Source: CAYMMX01 sp964391675
Lineage (GTDB): Bacteria > Cyanobacteriota > Vampirovibrionia > Gastranaerophilales > Gastranaerophilaceae
DNA length: 64,000 nucleotides
Assembly: GCA_964391675.1 (NCBI GenBank)
Contig: CAYMMX010000006.1
Span: 1 to 64,000, forward strand
Direction: 5' to 3'
Each line of letters opens with the position of its first letter. The first letter of the stretch is position 1. The position numbers and the translations under genes were made by a program. The notes under the pieces are model-generated. The model saw only the letters and a list, made by a program, of their open reading frames with translations, made no database searches and had not been told where the DNA came from. Of the stretch, positions 8,139 to 16,331 are shown piece by piece.

Positions 8139-9320
8139 TTATCTATATCCAGATGCTCCAAATACATTATAATCGAATGTAAATTGAATATCTATATTAC
8201 TTCCTTTAAAATCTGCCGGTAAAGGTCTAAACGGGGCAGTTAACTCAACTGCATTTAAAGCCGCTTTATCAGCATTAGGCAAGCCTGAAGATTTAAATAC
8301 TTTTACAGAAAGTAATCTTCCGTCTCTTGCAATTTTAAATAAAAGTACAACCCTTTTGCTTTCGTTCCCTTTTGGCGGATCCCAATTCATTTTTATTCTT
8401 CTTTGAAGTTCACGCATATAAGGTCCAAAATCTGGTTCTCTTATAGAATCAACGCCCGGAGCACCACCTCCGCCTCCCGGATTCCCAGGAGTTCCATATC
8501 CTGAACTACCCCTTGATAGCTTAGAACCTGAAGCACCTCCCCCGGCTGGAGCAAGAGAAGGAACCGGAGCATAACCCCTACTTTTACCACCACCTGTGGG
8601 ACTTCCTCCCTTTCCATCACTTCCGCTTCCGCCTATAGGATCGGTGGAATAACTACCTTTTGCTGTTCCTCCTTTTGGAACTGGAACTGTAAATGACGAT
8701 GAAGGCTTTGTTGTCGGTCTTGGAATAGATGGCGGTTTTATTGACGGCCTTGCTGAAGGTGGCTGAAGTTTTTTTTGTTGAAAAGTCTTAGCTGCCGGTT
8801 TAGCTTGTTCTTTAGATTTTGTAAAAGACTCTAGCATATTTTTTGGTTTGACTTGCTTAGTAACTTTTTTTTGCGGAGTTATTTTTTGAATTTTTGGTCC
8901 AGTAACAGTCTTTTGGGCAACAGACTTTTTAGCAGGAGAAGGAGACGGCATAGAAACTTTTCTTTTCATATCTCTTTTCCCGCCGGTTCTTGTATTTCTG
9001 TCTGAACGCAAATTTGTTTTATTTAAAGGTTTTTGTTCCTTTAAATTATCAACTAAAACAAATTCTATATCATTCATTTTAGGTTTTGGTCTTTCGAATA
9101 TCGAGAGGGTTATTCCCATTAATGTTAAAATAAATATTATTAGCCAAACTAATCCTGCAACCGTTGGATGCAAGATAGAAGATAGTATTATAGATTTTTT
9201 TAAAGACATATTATTATCTTCATTCCGTACAACAGAAGGAATGATATAATTTTCTTTTTCTTCTATATCATTATCTATTAAACTGCCTTTATTTCCCAAG
9301 ATTGCCATTTGTTTCCCCAA
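8139..9320 (-). CDS. TonB/TolA-like energy transducer
   Basis: This 393-residue protein has a cytosolic N-terminus of about 50 residues and one membrane span (about 52-73). A long Pro/Lys then Gly/Ser-rich periplasmic linker (about 100-290) is followed by a C-terminal TonB-type domain. That domain shows YMRELQRRIKMNW, LLFKIARDGRLLSVKVFKSSG and ALNAVELTAPFRPLP. The domain would couple the ExbB-ExbD motor to outer-membrane partners. No TonB-dependent receptor, Pal or TolB is nearby. The N-terminal cytosolic extension is longer than usual, and M1 or M5 could be the start. Confidence 0.88.
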   Translation of the reverse strand: MGKQMAILGNKGSLIDNDIEEKENYIIPSVVRNEDNNMSLKKSIILSSILHPTVAGLVWLIIFILTLMGITLSIFERPKPKMNDIEFVLVDNLKEQKPLNKTNLRSDRNTRTGGKRDMKRKVSMPSPSPAKKSVAQKTVTGPKIQKITPQKKVTKQVKPKNMLESFTKSKEQAKPAAKTFQQKKLQPPSARPSIKPPSIPRPTTKPSSSFTVPVPKGGTAKGSYSTDPIGGSGSDGKGGSPTGGGKSRGYAPVPSLAPAGGGASGSKLSRGSSGYGTPGNPGGGGGAPGVDSIREPDFGPYMRELQRRIKMNWDPPKGNESKRVVLLFKIARDGRLLSVKVFKSSGLPNADKAALNAVELTAPFRPLPADFKGSNIDIQFTFDYNVFGASGYR

Positions 9321-9374
9321 TTTTGTTTTTCTACATTTTAATTAAAATGTAGAAAAAGCTTATTAGCCGATTTA

Positions 9375-10139
9375 CTAATAATCATAACTATGTGCAGATG
9401 GGTTTACAGTAATTGGCTGATCCATTTGTAATTCAATAGAAGCATTAGACGGAATAACAACATCAACGCCTTTGTCATAAATTGATTTAGCAAGGCCGCC
9501 TGCAGCACCTACACCAGTCATTATAGCAGTACCTTTACCTATTGCACCTCCGGATATAGCAGATGCGACAAGTCCTCCCAACGCACCTACAGCAGAACCT
9601 ACGGCTATATCTTTAGCGTATTCTTTTGTCGTATCCATTTTTGTACCGCCTTTTAAAATACCTGTACCGTCATCTGTTTTAATACCTGCTGAGATTGGTA
9701 TTCTTGTACCATAAGGAGTTATTATTTCAGTAAATCTTAATCTTAACGATCCGTTTAATGTACCATGTTTTGCTTTAGTTACTTGTGTTACAGCACCAGT
9801 AACCGTACTTCCTGCAGGTGCTATTAAAGAATTATTATAATAAAAATCGGAACCTAAAGTTACTGCTACTGATTGCCCCATAGTTAAATATTCAGAACTT
9901 ATAGGAGTTGAAACAACTGCGGACATACAAACTCCTGCAGGTACTGTAACTATACGACCCTTTAATGTTTGTCCCGGATTATAATTTTGTGTATTACCCG
10001 GATAATAATTACCCTGATATTGAGGAGCAGGATAACTGTTTTGTTGATATGAAAAATTTCCTTTTGCGAGTGAGATATTGGTGCTCATTAAAGATGCTAA
10101 AATTAATAAACTAATATTTTTTACTGTTTTATTATTCAT
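9375..10139 (-). CDS. Exported hypothetical protein with Gly-zipper segment
   Basis: This 254-residue protein begins with a signal peptide (about 1-25, ending near SLAKG). A Tyr/Pro/Gln/Asn-rich stretch follows (30-58), then a beta-rich domain. That domain has VPAGVCMSAVVSTPISS and a SLIAPAGSTVTGAVTQV block, a pattern also seen in TrbI/VirB10-like and organic-solvent-tolerance-type exported domains. Near 178-222 a Gly/Ala-rich run (VGSAVGALGGLVASAISGG) resembles a membrane-active glycine zipper. It follows the tonB-like operon on the same strand and is paralogous to the gene at 10200. Function is unknown. Confidence 0.7.
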   Translation of the reverse strand: MNNKTVKNISLLILASLMSTNISLAKGNFSYQQNSYPAPQYQGNYYPGNTQNYNPGQTLKGRIVTVPAGVCMSAVVSTPISSEYLTMGQSVAVTLGSDFYYNNSLIAPAGSTVTGAVTQVTKAKHGTLNGSLRLRFTEIITPYGTRIPISAGIKTDDGTGILKGGTKMDTTKEYAKDIAVGSAVGALGGLVASAISGGAIGKGTAIMTGVGAAGGLAKSIYDKGVDVVIPSNASIELQMDQPITVNPSAHSYDY

Positions 10140-10199
10140 ATAACATGTCCTCCTATTTAATAATATACAATATAATTATTATTCTAAATTATTTTTTTG

Positions 10200-10775
10200 T
10201 CAATTTGTTACAGTATGGGTGATATAAAGCGGACCAGCTAATACTATTGTTAAATCAGCACCTGCCGCAATAACTTTATGAATCCCCATTTTTCTTACAG
10301 GACCTGGAACATAACCCGTCATTGAATAAAATCCCTGCATTGATGAAATTTTTTTCTCATATTTTGCAGGTTCTGTTAATTCTCCTCCAATCAATATGCT
10401 TCCTGCTATTGAGATATAACCTTTCATTGGCATTTCATATCCATCCGGAAATCTTATTTTAGAGACTTTAATTATCATTGAAGCATTCGTTCCAACAATT
10501 GGTTCATTAATTTTTTCGATATACCCCAAAAAATCCGTATTTTGAGGAATAATATTTGTTTCATATAAATACAAGTCAGATGTGCTTATAAATCTCACAG
10601 GAGAACCCACATCACAATACTGTGTAGAAATCTCTTGAGCGCTAATGACAGATACAAAACTTCCCTTTGGCAATTCCCAACCGTCATAATCTCTCAACTG
10701 CCTATTATCGGTAGCAAAAGCCGGCAGAAAAGAAATAACACTTATAAAAAGAAGACTATAGATAAATTTTTTCAT
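10200..10775 (-). CDS. Exported hypothetical protein, paralogue of the gene at 9375
   Basis: This 191-residue protein has a signal peptide (MKKFIYSLLFISVISFLPAFA). The body aligns loosely with the 9375 product: PKGSFVSVISAQEISTQY matches VPAGVCMSAVVSTPISS, and IIPQNTDFLGYIEKI matches LIAPAGSTVTGAVTQV. It lacks the glycine-zipper segment. The gene lies 60 nt upstream of its paralogue on the same strand and ahead of the TonB-type operon, so both may be envelope factors. Function is unknown. Confidence 0.65.
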   Translation of the reverse strand: MKKFIYSLLFISVISFLPAFATDNRQLRDYDGWELPKGSFVSVISAQEISTQYCDVGSPVRFISTSDLYLYETNIIPQNTDFLGYIEKINEPIVGTNASMIIKVSKIRFPDGYEMPMKGYISIAGSILIGGELTEPAKYEKKISSMQGFYSMTGYVPGPVRKMGIHKVIAAGADLTIVLAGPLYITHTVTN

Positions 10776-10896
10776 AATTAAAATTATACTTAAAATATCG
10801 TTTTTTTCAAATAAAGATAAGAACGATATTAATTCTGCTTTTAAGAAATGTAAACCAAATAGATGATATTCTTAAAGTTAAAAATATTTAAGTCGA

Positions 10897-10902
10897 TATA
10901 AA
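10897..10902 (+). promoter_or_regulatory. -10 box of the candidate sRNA
   Basis: TATAAA at 10897-10902 places the start of transcription at about 10909, exactly where the first hairpin of the candidate sRNA begins. The -35 is weak (TTAAAG at 10872-10877, spacing 19). Confidence 0.4.
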
Positions 10903-10908
10903 TAATAT

Positions 10909-10980
10909 GAAAGACCGCAAAAGGTTTTTCATAACCTCCTCCCCAAGTCTAGTAGCCGCCTTATTGGTCGGCTTTTTTTT
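10909..10980 (+). ncRNA. Candidate small regulatory RNA with anti-Shine-Dalgarno seed
   Basis: The 72-nt unit has the layout of a trans-acting bacterial sRNA. A 5' hairpin pairs GAAAGACC (10909-10916) with GGTTTTTC (10923-10930), 8 bp with one wobble. Next comes an unpaired pyrimidine stretch ACCTCCTCCCC (10934-10944), complementary to purine-rich ribosome-binding sites. A terminator hairpin AGCCG/CGGCT with eight T follows (10954-10980). A -10 box is correctly placed upstream. C-rich unpaired seeds of this type are known from Gram-positive RsaE/RoxS-like RNAs, but no family identity is claimed. Read on the other strand, the same DNA gives a strong GGAGGAGG site before a 14-codon frame (10888-10932). 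Confidence 0.55.
10954..10980 (+). terminator. Intrinsic terminator of the candidate sRNA
   Basis: AGCCG (10954-10958) pairs with CGGCT (10969-10973), followed by an uninterrupted run of T. It faces the minus-strand GT2 gene, so it does not terminate any annotated protein gene. This supports a separate plus-strand transcript. Confidence 0.75.
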
Positions 10981-10986
10981 ATAAAT

Positions 10987-11940
10987 TTAATACAATTCTA
11001 TGTCTTTAATATATCTTGGCCTTGCCTTAACTTCTCTATAAACTTGTCCAAGATACTCGCCAATTATACCAAGACAGAACAACTGAAGACCACCAAAAAA
11101 AGTAAGAAAAACTATTTGAGTAGCCCATCCTTTTGGCGTAGAATTTAATATTATTTTTTCATATAAAACCTCTATACCAAGCCCAAAACTAAACAAAGCC
11201 ATTAAGAAACCAAGGACTGCAATTATTCTCAATGGGATAATACTGAATGAAGTAATACCATTAAGCGCTAAACCTAAAAGACTTATAAAATTAAATTTTG
11301 ATTTTCCTAAAACTCTTGGCTTAACATCAAAATTTACATATGCTGTTTTTAACCCGATTTCATGAAAAAATCCTCTTAAAAACAATTGTTTTTCAGTATA
11401 CTGGGCTAAAATATCCAGTGCTCTTTTACTAACAAGTCTATAATCAGAATGATTTACTGGAATACTGGCACCCAGTAAATTCATGGACTTATAAAACATT
11501 AAAGCTGTTGTTCTTTTAAAAAATGAATCTGTTTCTCTACCATTTCTGATACCTGAAACAATATCATAACCTTCAATAAATTTATCAACGAATTTTTCTA
11601 TAGCCCATTGGTCTTGCTGCAAGTCAGCATCAATAGAAACAACACAATCGCAACCGATTTCTCTTACTCCAAGTAATCCCGCCATTAAAGCTTTTTGATT
11701 TCCGTAGTTTTTTACAAATTTAGTACCTTTTACAAGTGAATTTTTCTTATGTAAATTTTCAATAATGCTCCAGGTTTTATCTTTTGAGCCGTCATCGATA
11801 ATATAAAGATAACTGTCCTCTTGAATTTTTTGTTTTTCGATTAATGAATTAATAACTTCAAAAAGACTATTGACAGTACTTTCCACAAGTAGTTCTTCAT
11901 TATAACAAGGAATAATAATTGCTAAAGTAGGTTTTTTCAT
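10987..11940 (-). CDS. GT2 family membrane glycosyltransferase (GtrB/DPM1-like)
   Basis: This 317-residue enzyme has a GT-A domain at about 1-220 (LAIIIPCYNEE, IIDDGSKDKTW, VVSIDADLQQD carrying the DxD-type acidic motif). Two C-terminal membrane spans lie at about 230-255 and 270-295, ending FGGLQLFCLGIIGEYLGQVYREVKARPRY. This architecture matches polyprenyl-phosphate glycosyltransferases that move a sugar from NDP-sugar to undecaprenyl phosphate at the inner membrane. The divergent deacetylase gene at 12018 is often found with such enzymes in lipid-linked sugar modification. The exact sugar is unknown. Confidence 0.9.
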   Translation of the reverse strand: MKKPTLAIIIPCYNEELLVESTVNSLFEVINSLIEKQKIQEDSYLYIIDDGSKDKTWSIIENLHKKNSLVKGTKFVKNYGNQKALMAGLLGVREIGCDCVVSIDADLQQDQWAIEKFVDKFIEGYDIVSGIRNGRETDSFFKRTTALMFYKSMNLLGASIPVNHSDYRLVSKRALDILAQYTEKQLFLRGFFHEIGLKTAYVNFDVKPRVLGKSKFNFISLLGLALNGITSFSIIPLRIIAVLGFLMALFSFGLGIEVLYEKIILNSTPKGWATQIVFLTFFGGLQLFCLGIIGEYLGQVYREVKARPRYIKDIELY

Positions 11941-12017
11941 TTTGATTTTTCCAAATTTGTATTCTTATCAATATTTATATTATAATATTATTACTGTCAG
12001 GGCAAGGAAAAATTACT

Positions 12018-12869
12018 TTGAGTAACAAAAAATTTATACTTAATGCAGATGATTTTGGAATTTCTAAATATTTCAATAAAGCTGTTTTAGATGGATATCA
12101 TAGTGGTTTTTTAACCAGTGCAAGTATTTGTGCCAATGGGGGTGCATTTGATGTTGCAATTAATGAAATTATCCCCGAATGCCCTAATCTTGGTATAGGT
12201 ATCCATTTAAACATAATAGAAGGGTTTTCTATTTTAGAATATACTGACAAAAACTTTCTTACAAACTCGGATAAATATTTTAATAACGGATACTTAAAAT
12301 TAATTAGCTTATCAAATAATGAGCATTTTTTAAACCAAGTTGAAAAAGAATTTAGAGCTCAAATAGAAAAAGTTTTAAATTTTTGCAAAGTAGATCATAT
12401 TGATTCACATGTACATGTGCATGCTATTCCTAAAATATTCGAACTTACATGTAAACTGGCGAAAGAATACAATATACAACAAGTCAGAACACAACATGAA
12501 CATTTCTATCTCATTCCGAGCATTAAAAAACATATTAAAATCAAATATCCAATAAATTTAGTAAAAGTTTTGCTTTTAAATTTATTTACCGCAAAAAACA
12601 AAAAAACAATTAAACAATATGAACTTAAAACAAATGATTATTTAATAGGTGTAGGTTACACAGGGATGATGGATGAAGAAACAATTTATCATGGTTTAAA
12701 TGCAATAGAAGAAGATGCTATTGTAGAAGCATTAATCCATCCTTGTAATTTTTTCGACACAAAAATGGACAAAAACCAACACCAAATAGAATATATGATT
12801 ACACAAAATCTTGATTTAAAATACAAAATTCAAAGACTTGGTTATGAAATAGTTAATTACAAGAGCTAA
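12018..12869 (+). CDS. ChbG/YdjC-family carbohydrate deacetylase
   Basis: The 283-residue protein carries the family signature LNADDFGIS near the N-terminus (metal-binding acidic pair). GIGIHLNI and HIDSHVHVHAIPKI supply the metal-ligand histidines, and EALIHPCNF lies near the C-terminus. Relatives deacetylate chitooligosaccharides or lipid-linked N-acetyl sugars. It begins with TTG. AAGGAAAAA precedes it at about 9 nt. It is divergent from the GT2 gene and 3 nt ahead of the PLD-like gene, so it may act on the sugar the GT2 enzyme transfers (inference). Confidence 0.85.
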   Translation: MSNKKFILNADDFGISKYFNKAVLDGYHSGFLTSASICANGGAFDVAINEIIPECPNLGIGIHLNIIEGFSILEYTDKNFLTNSDKYFNNGYLKLISLSNNEHFLNQVEKEFRAQIEKVLNFCKVDHIDSHVHVHAIPKIFELTCKLAKEYNIQQVRTQHEHFYLIPSIKKHIKIKYPINLVKVLLLNLFTAKNKKTIKQYELKTNDYLIGVGYTGMMDEETIYHGLNAIEEDAIVEALIHPCNFFDTKMDKNQHQIEYMITQNLDLKYKIQRLGYEIVNYKS

Positions 12870-12872
12870 ATA

Positions 12873-14642
12873 ATGAAAAAAGCATCTATTATAATAATTA
12901 TTCTATTATTTATTTGTTTTCTATTTTATAAAATAAATAAAAACAGTAGTTTTACAGTTATTGAGGTTGTTACACCTACTCAAATAATTGTTGATCTAAA
13001 CAAAAATAATATTAAAGACAGCAATGAGAATATTTTTCTTAACAAGATATACAGCTTTTCTTCAAAACCGTCAAAGGAACAATCTGTTTTAGCCAAAAAA
13101 CTGAATATTTCAGAAGAAGAAGCAATAGGAATAGGATTTTTAGCTGAAAATTTTGCAAGAGAACTTTTATCAGGCAAAAAAATTAAATTAAAAAATCAAA
13201 ATTCTCAACTATGGATAGATAATAAAAACTACGAAAATTTATTAATAGATAAAGGTTTTGGATTTAAAAAAGAAAAAGATTTTTATTCAAATTCGAAAAA
13301 TTTTAACGATAATATTGAAAAAATTAAAAAACTCAATCTTATTATCTTTAATACCAAAAGTAATAAATATCATAAACTAAACTGCAAATACGGAGTTATA
13401 GCACACAATAAATTAATTATCCCTATTGGGCAATTGCCTAAAAATGCAAAGCCTTGTAAATTTTGCTTTGGCAATAATGAGAAAAAAATTATAAATACAG
13501 TTGATTCTAATGGACTGACAAAAAAAATTAAAAAACCTACAATGACTTTTAAAACAGATTATATAAAAATATTTTTAACAGATTTTACAAATATATTAAA
13601 ACCTTCAAATACTTGTAAATCTGATATTTGTAAAGCTCTATTAAATGAAATCAATTCAGCACAAAATTCAATTGATTTTGCAATATATGGTTATACTAAA
13701 ACTCCGGCTATTCAAAATGCTCTTGAACAAGCACAAAATAGAGGCGTAAAAATAAGATTTATTTACGATTCCGATGAGGCAAATAAAAATATTTATCCTG
13801 ATACAATTTATTTAACTAAAATTTTTACAAATAATAATCATGACCTATCTTCAAAAATAATGCACAATAAATTTTATATTTTCGATAAAAAAATTGTTTA
13901 TACAGGGTCAGCAAACATCAGCAATACTGATTTATCAGGTTTTAATTCAAATACAGTCATTATCATAAATTCTGAAAAAATTGCCTCTATTTACGAACAA
14001 GAATTTGAACAAATGTATAAAGGTAAATTTCACAAAGAAAAAATAAAGATATCAGATAAAAATGATGATTTTTTAAATGTTTACTTTTCGCCTAAAGATA
14101 AAGCAATAAACAAACAAATTATTCCTCTTATAGATAAATCTCAAAAATATATTTATATTCCTGCATTTCTAATAACAAATAAAGAATTAACTGAAAGCTT
14201 GATAAACGCAAAAAAAAGAGGTGTTTTAATAAAAATAATTCTTGATGCCACAAATACACATTCCGGCGGTCATTCAAAGATTAAACCTCTTAGGGAAGCA
14301 CATATACCGGTCAAAACAGAAAATTTTGCCGGAAAGATGCACACAAAATCAATGATTATTGATGATAATTATACGATTATCGGATCGATGAATTTCTCCA
14401 GAAGCGGAGAAGAAGAAAATGACGAAAATTTAATTATAATAAAAGATAAAGATATAGCTGTTTTTTATAAAACATTTTTTGAATACTTATGGCAATGTAT
14501 ACCTGATAAATGGTTAAAATATAATGCACGTGCAGAATCACCTGACTCAATAGGTTCTTGTTCAGACGGAATTGATAATGATTTTGATGGAAAAATAGAT
14601 GAAGCTGATGATTCCTGTAAACTAAGCCCTTCTAAAGGGTAA
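12873..14642 (+). CDS. Exported PLD-superfamily nuclease/phosphodiesterase with SNase-like N-terminus
   Basis: The 589-residue protein has an N-terminal anchor or signal segment (4-20). A region resembling a staphylococcal-nuclease (OB) domain follows (about 28-130). A small Cys/His cluster lies at about 167-198 (YHKLNCKY...KPCKFCF). Two phospholipase-D HxK motifs are present: H331-x-K333 with GSANIS, and H490-x-K492 with GSMNFS. Two such motifs form one active site. The C-terminus has a DGIDNDFDGKIDEADDSC segment like calcium-binding surface repeats. It likely cleaves nucleic acid or phospholipid outside the cytoplasm. It is co-transcribed with the ChbG-like gene. Confidence 0.85.
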   Translation: MKKASIIIIILLFICFLFYKINKNSSFTVIEVVTPTQIIVDLNKNNIKDSNENIFLNKIYSFSSKPSKEQSVLAKKLNISEEEAIGIGFLAENFARELLSGKKIKLKNQNSQLWIDNKNYENLLIDKGFGFKKEKDFYSNSKNFNDNIEKIKKLNLIIFNTKSNKYHKLNCKYGVIAHNKLIIPIGQLPKNAKPCKFCFGNNEKKIINTVDSNGLTKKIKKPTMTFKTDYIKIFLTDFTNILKPSNTCKSDICKALLNEINSAQNSIDFAIYGYTKTPAIQNALEQAQNRGVKIRFIYDSDEANKNIYPDTIYLTKIFTNNNHDLSSKIMHNKFYIFDKKIVYTGSANISNTDLSGFNSNTVIIINSEKIASIYEQEFEQMYKGKFHKEKIKISDKNDDFLNVYFSPKDKAINKQIIPLIDKSQKYIYIPAFLITNKELTESLINAKKRGVLIKIILDATNTHSGGHSKIKPLREAHIPVKTENFAGKMHTKSMIIDDNYTIIGSMNFSRSGEEENDENLIIIKDKDIAVFYKTFFEYLWQCIPDKWLKYNARAESPDSIGSCSDGIDNDFDGKIDEADDSCKLSPSKG

Positions 14643-14643
14643 A

Positions 14644-15924
14644 TTAAACATTAACAAAAGAATTACAAGAATTTATATATAAATCAATTTCTTCTTCTGT
14701 ATTCATTTCTGTTGTTGCAACTAGAATTCTTGTATTATCTAATTTTAATCCGCCAATAATATTGTTATCTTTTAAATTTGATAAGAAACTGTCTGCATTA
14801 TCAACTTCAATCATAAACTCATTGTAAAAATTTTTGCTTAAAATTTTTATGCCTATATTTAAGAGTTTATCTGCGAGTGAATGGGCATTTTGTGCACTTG
14901 AAATACCAATTTCTTTAAAACCATCTTCACCTATCAATGACAAATACAATGTAGCACAAAGTGCTATTAAAGCTTGATTTGAACAAATATTACTTGTTGC
15001 TTTTTCACGTTTAATATGCTGTTCTCTAGTTTGAATTGTCAAAGTAAATGCCTGATTGCCTTCAGCATCAAGAGTTCTTCCTGCAATTCTGCCCGGTAAT
15101 TGTCTCATATATTTTTCTTTACAGGCCATAAACCCAGCATGAGGACCACCAAAAGAAATTGGGACTCCCAATGGTTGAATATCTCCGACTACAATATCAG
15201 CATTGTATTCACAAGGAGCTTGAAGAACAGATAAAGATGATATGTTAACACAGGCGACTAAAAGTGTTTTTGATTCAGCTAATTTTTCGCTTAAATTAAT
15301 ATCTTCTATTTCACCATAAAAATTTGGTGTTTGAATTAAAATACAAGCATATTCGCTATAATCACTTTTCGATGAATCGAACCATTCAATATCAATTGAA
15401 TTTGCCCAAGTATACGTTTTTATTACTTCTTTATACTCCGGATTAATATCTTTAGAAATAAGAACTTTGTCTCGTTTAGTAATTCTAACTGCCATCAAAA
15501 TAGCTTCGGCACAAGCTGTTGCTCCATCATAAACTGAAGCATTAGATACATCCATGCCTGTAAGGTTACAGATCATTGACTGGAACTCGTACATAACCTG
15601 CAAGGTTCCTTGAGAAATTTCTGGTTGATATGGGGTATATGCCGTTAAAAACTCCCATCTTTGAGCAACTTGAATAATGGCAGCCGGGACAAAATGATTA
15701 TAAACACCGCCTCCTAAAAAGTTTATTGAGTCTGTATTGTTTTTTTTGGCTAACGCTTTTAATTCTTTTTGTACTTGCATTTCATTTAGTGCATCAGGCA
15801 AATCAAGCGAGGTCATCTTTGCTTCTTTGGGGATTTTTGCAAATAGTTCTTCTACAGAACTTATTGAAATGTTTTCACATAAATGTTTTCTGCTCTCATC
15901 GTTATGTGCTAAAAAATTTTTCAT
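14644..15924 (-). CDS. gcvPA: Glycine dehydrogenase (decarboxylating) subunit 1
   Basis: This is the alpha half of the split P-protein of the glycine cleavage system, which decarboxylates glycine and loads the aminomethyl group onto GcvH. The 426 residues show family blocks FLGGGVYNHFVPA, AYTPYQPEISQGTLQ, MDVSNASVYDGATA and PLGVPISFGGPHAGFMACKE. The PLP-binding lysine belongs to subunit 2 (GcvPB), which is not encoded next to it. Just beyond the stop codon the strand changes. It follows gcvH with no intergenic space, so the three genes form the operon gcvT-gcvH-gcvPA. Confidence 0.95.
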   Translation of the reverse strand: MKNFLAHNDESRKHLCENISISSVEELFAKIPKEAKMTSLDLPDALNEMQVQKELKALAKKNNTDSINFLGGGVYNHFVPAAIIQVAQRWEFLTAYTPYQPEISQGTLQVMYEFQSMICNLTGMDVSNASVYDGATACAEAILMAVRITKRDKVLISKDINPEYKEVIKTYTWANSIDIEWFDSSKSDYSEYACILIQTPNFYGEIEDINLSEKLAESKTLLVACVNISSLSVLQAPCEYNADIVVGDIQPLGVPISFGGPHAGFMACKEKYMRQLPGRIAGRTLDAEGNQAFTLTIQTREQHIKREKATSNICSNQALIALCATLYLSLIGEDGFKEIGISSAQNAHSLADKLLNIGIKILSKNFYNEFMIEVDNADSFLSNLKDNNIIGGLKLDNTRILVATTEMNTEEEIDLYINSCNSFVNV

Positions 15925-16305
15925 TTATGCAACTTCTTCCTTATAGTCATCATATTCCAATAAATCAATTGAATCTGCGACTGCTGTTTCACTCTCTATT
16001 TTAACTAACCAACCCTTTTCAAATGGACTTTCATTTAGAATTTCAGGATTATCAACAACTGATTCATTTACTGCAACAATTTTTCCACCTATTGGCATGT
16101 ATATTTCAGATGCAGCCTTAACTGATTCAATAGTTGCAAAAACTTCACCTTTTACAAATTCAGCACCCACGTCAGGCAATTCTAAAAACACAATATCACC
16201 AAGTTGTTCTATGGCATAGTCGGTTAATCCTATAACATATTTTCCGCCTTGCTCTGAAATATACTCATGGGTTCTACTACATAAAATTCCTTCTGTTAAA
16301 CTCAT
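15925..16305 (-). CDS. gcvH: Glycine cleavage system H protein
   Basis: This lipoyl carrier shuttles the aminomethyl intermediate between the P, T and L proteins. The 126 residues include the lipoylation motif ATIESVKAASEIYMP with the modified lysine at K63. The family pattern GLTDYAIEQLGDIVFLELPDVG is near the start. It lies 26 nt after gcvT and abuts gcvPA. Confidence 0.95.
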   Translation of the reverse strand: MSLTEGILCSRTHEYISEQGGKYVIGLTDYAIEQLGDIVFLELPDVGAEFVKGEVFATIESVKAASEIYMPIGGKIVAVNESVVDNPEILNESPFEKGWLVKIESETAVADSIDLLEYDDYKEEVA

Positions 16306-16331
16306 ACGTGTCTCCTATATCAAAATGTATT

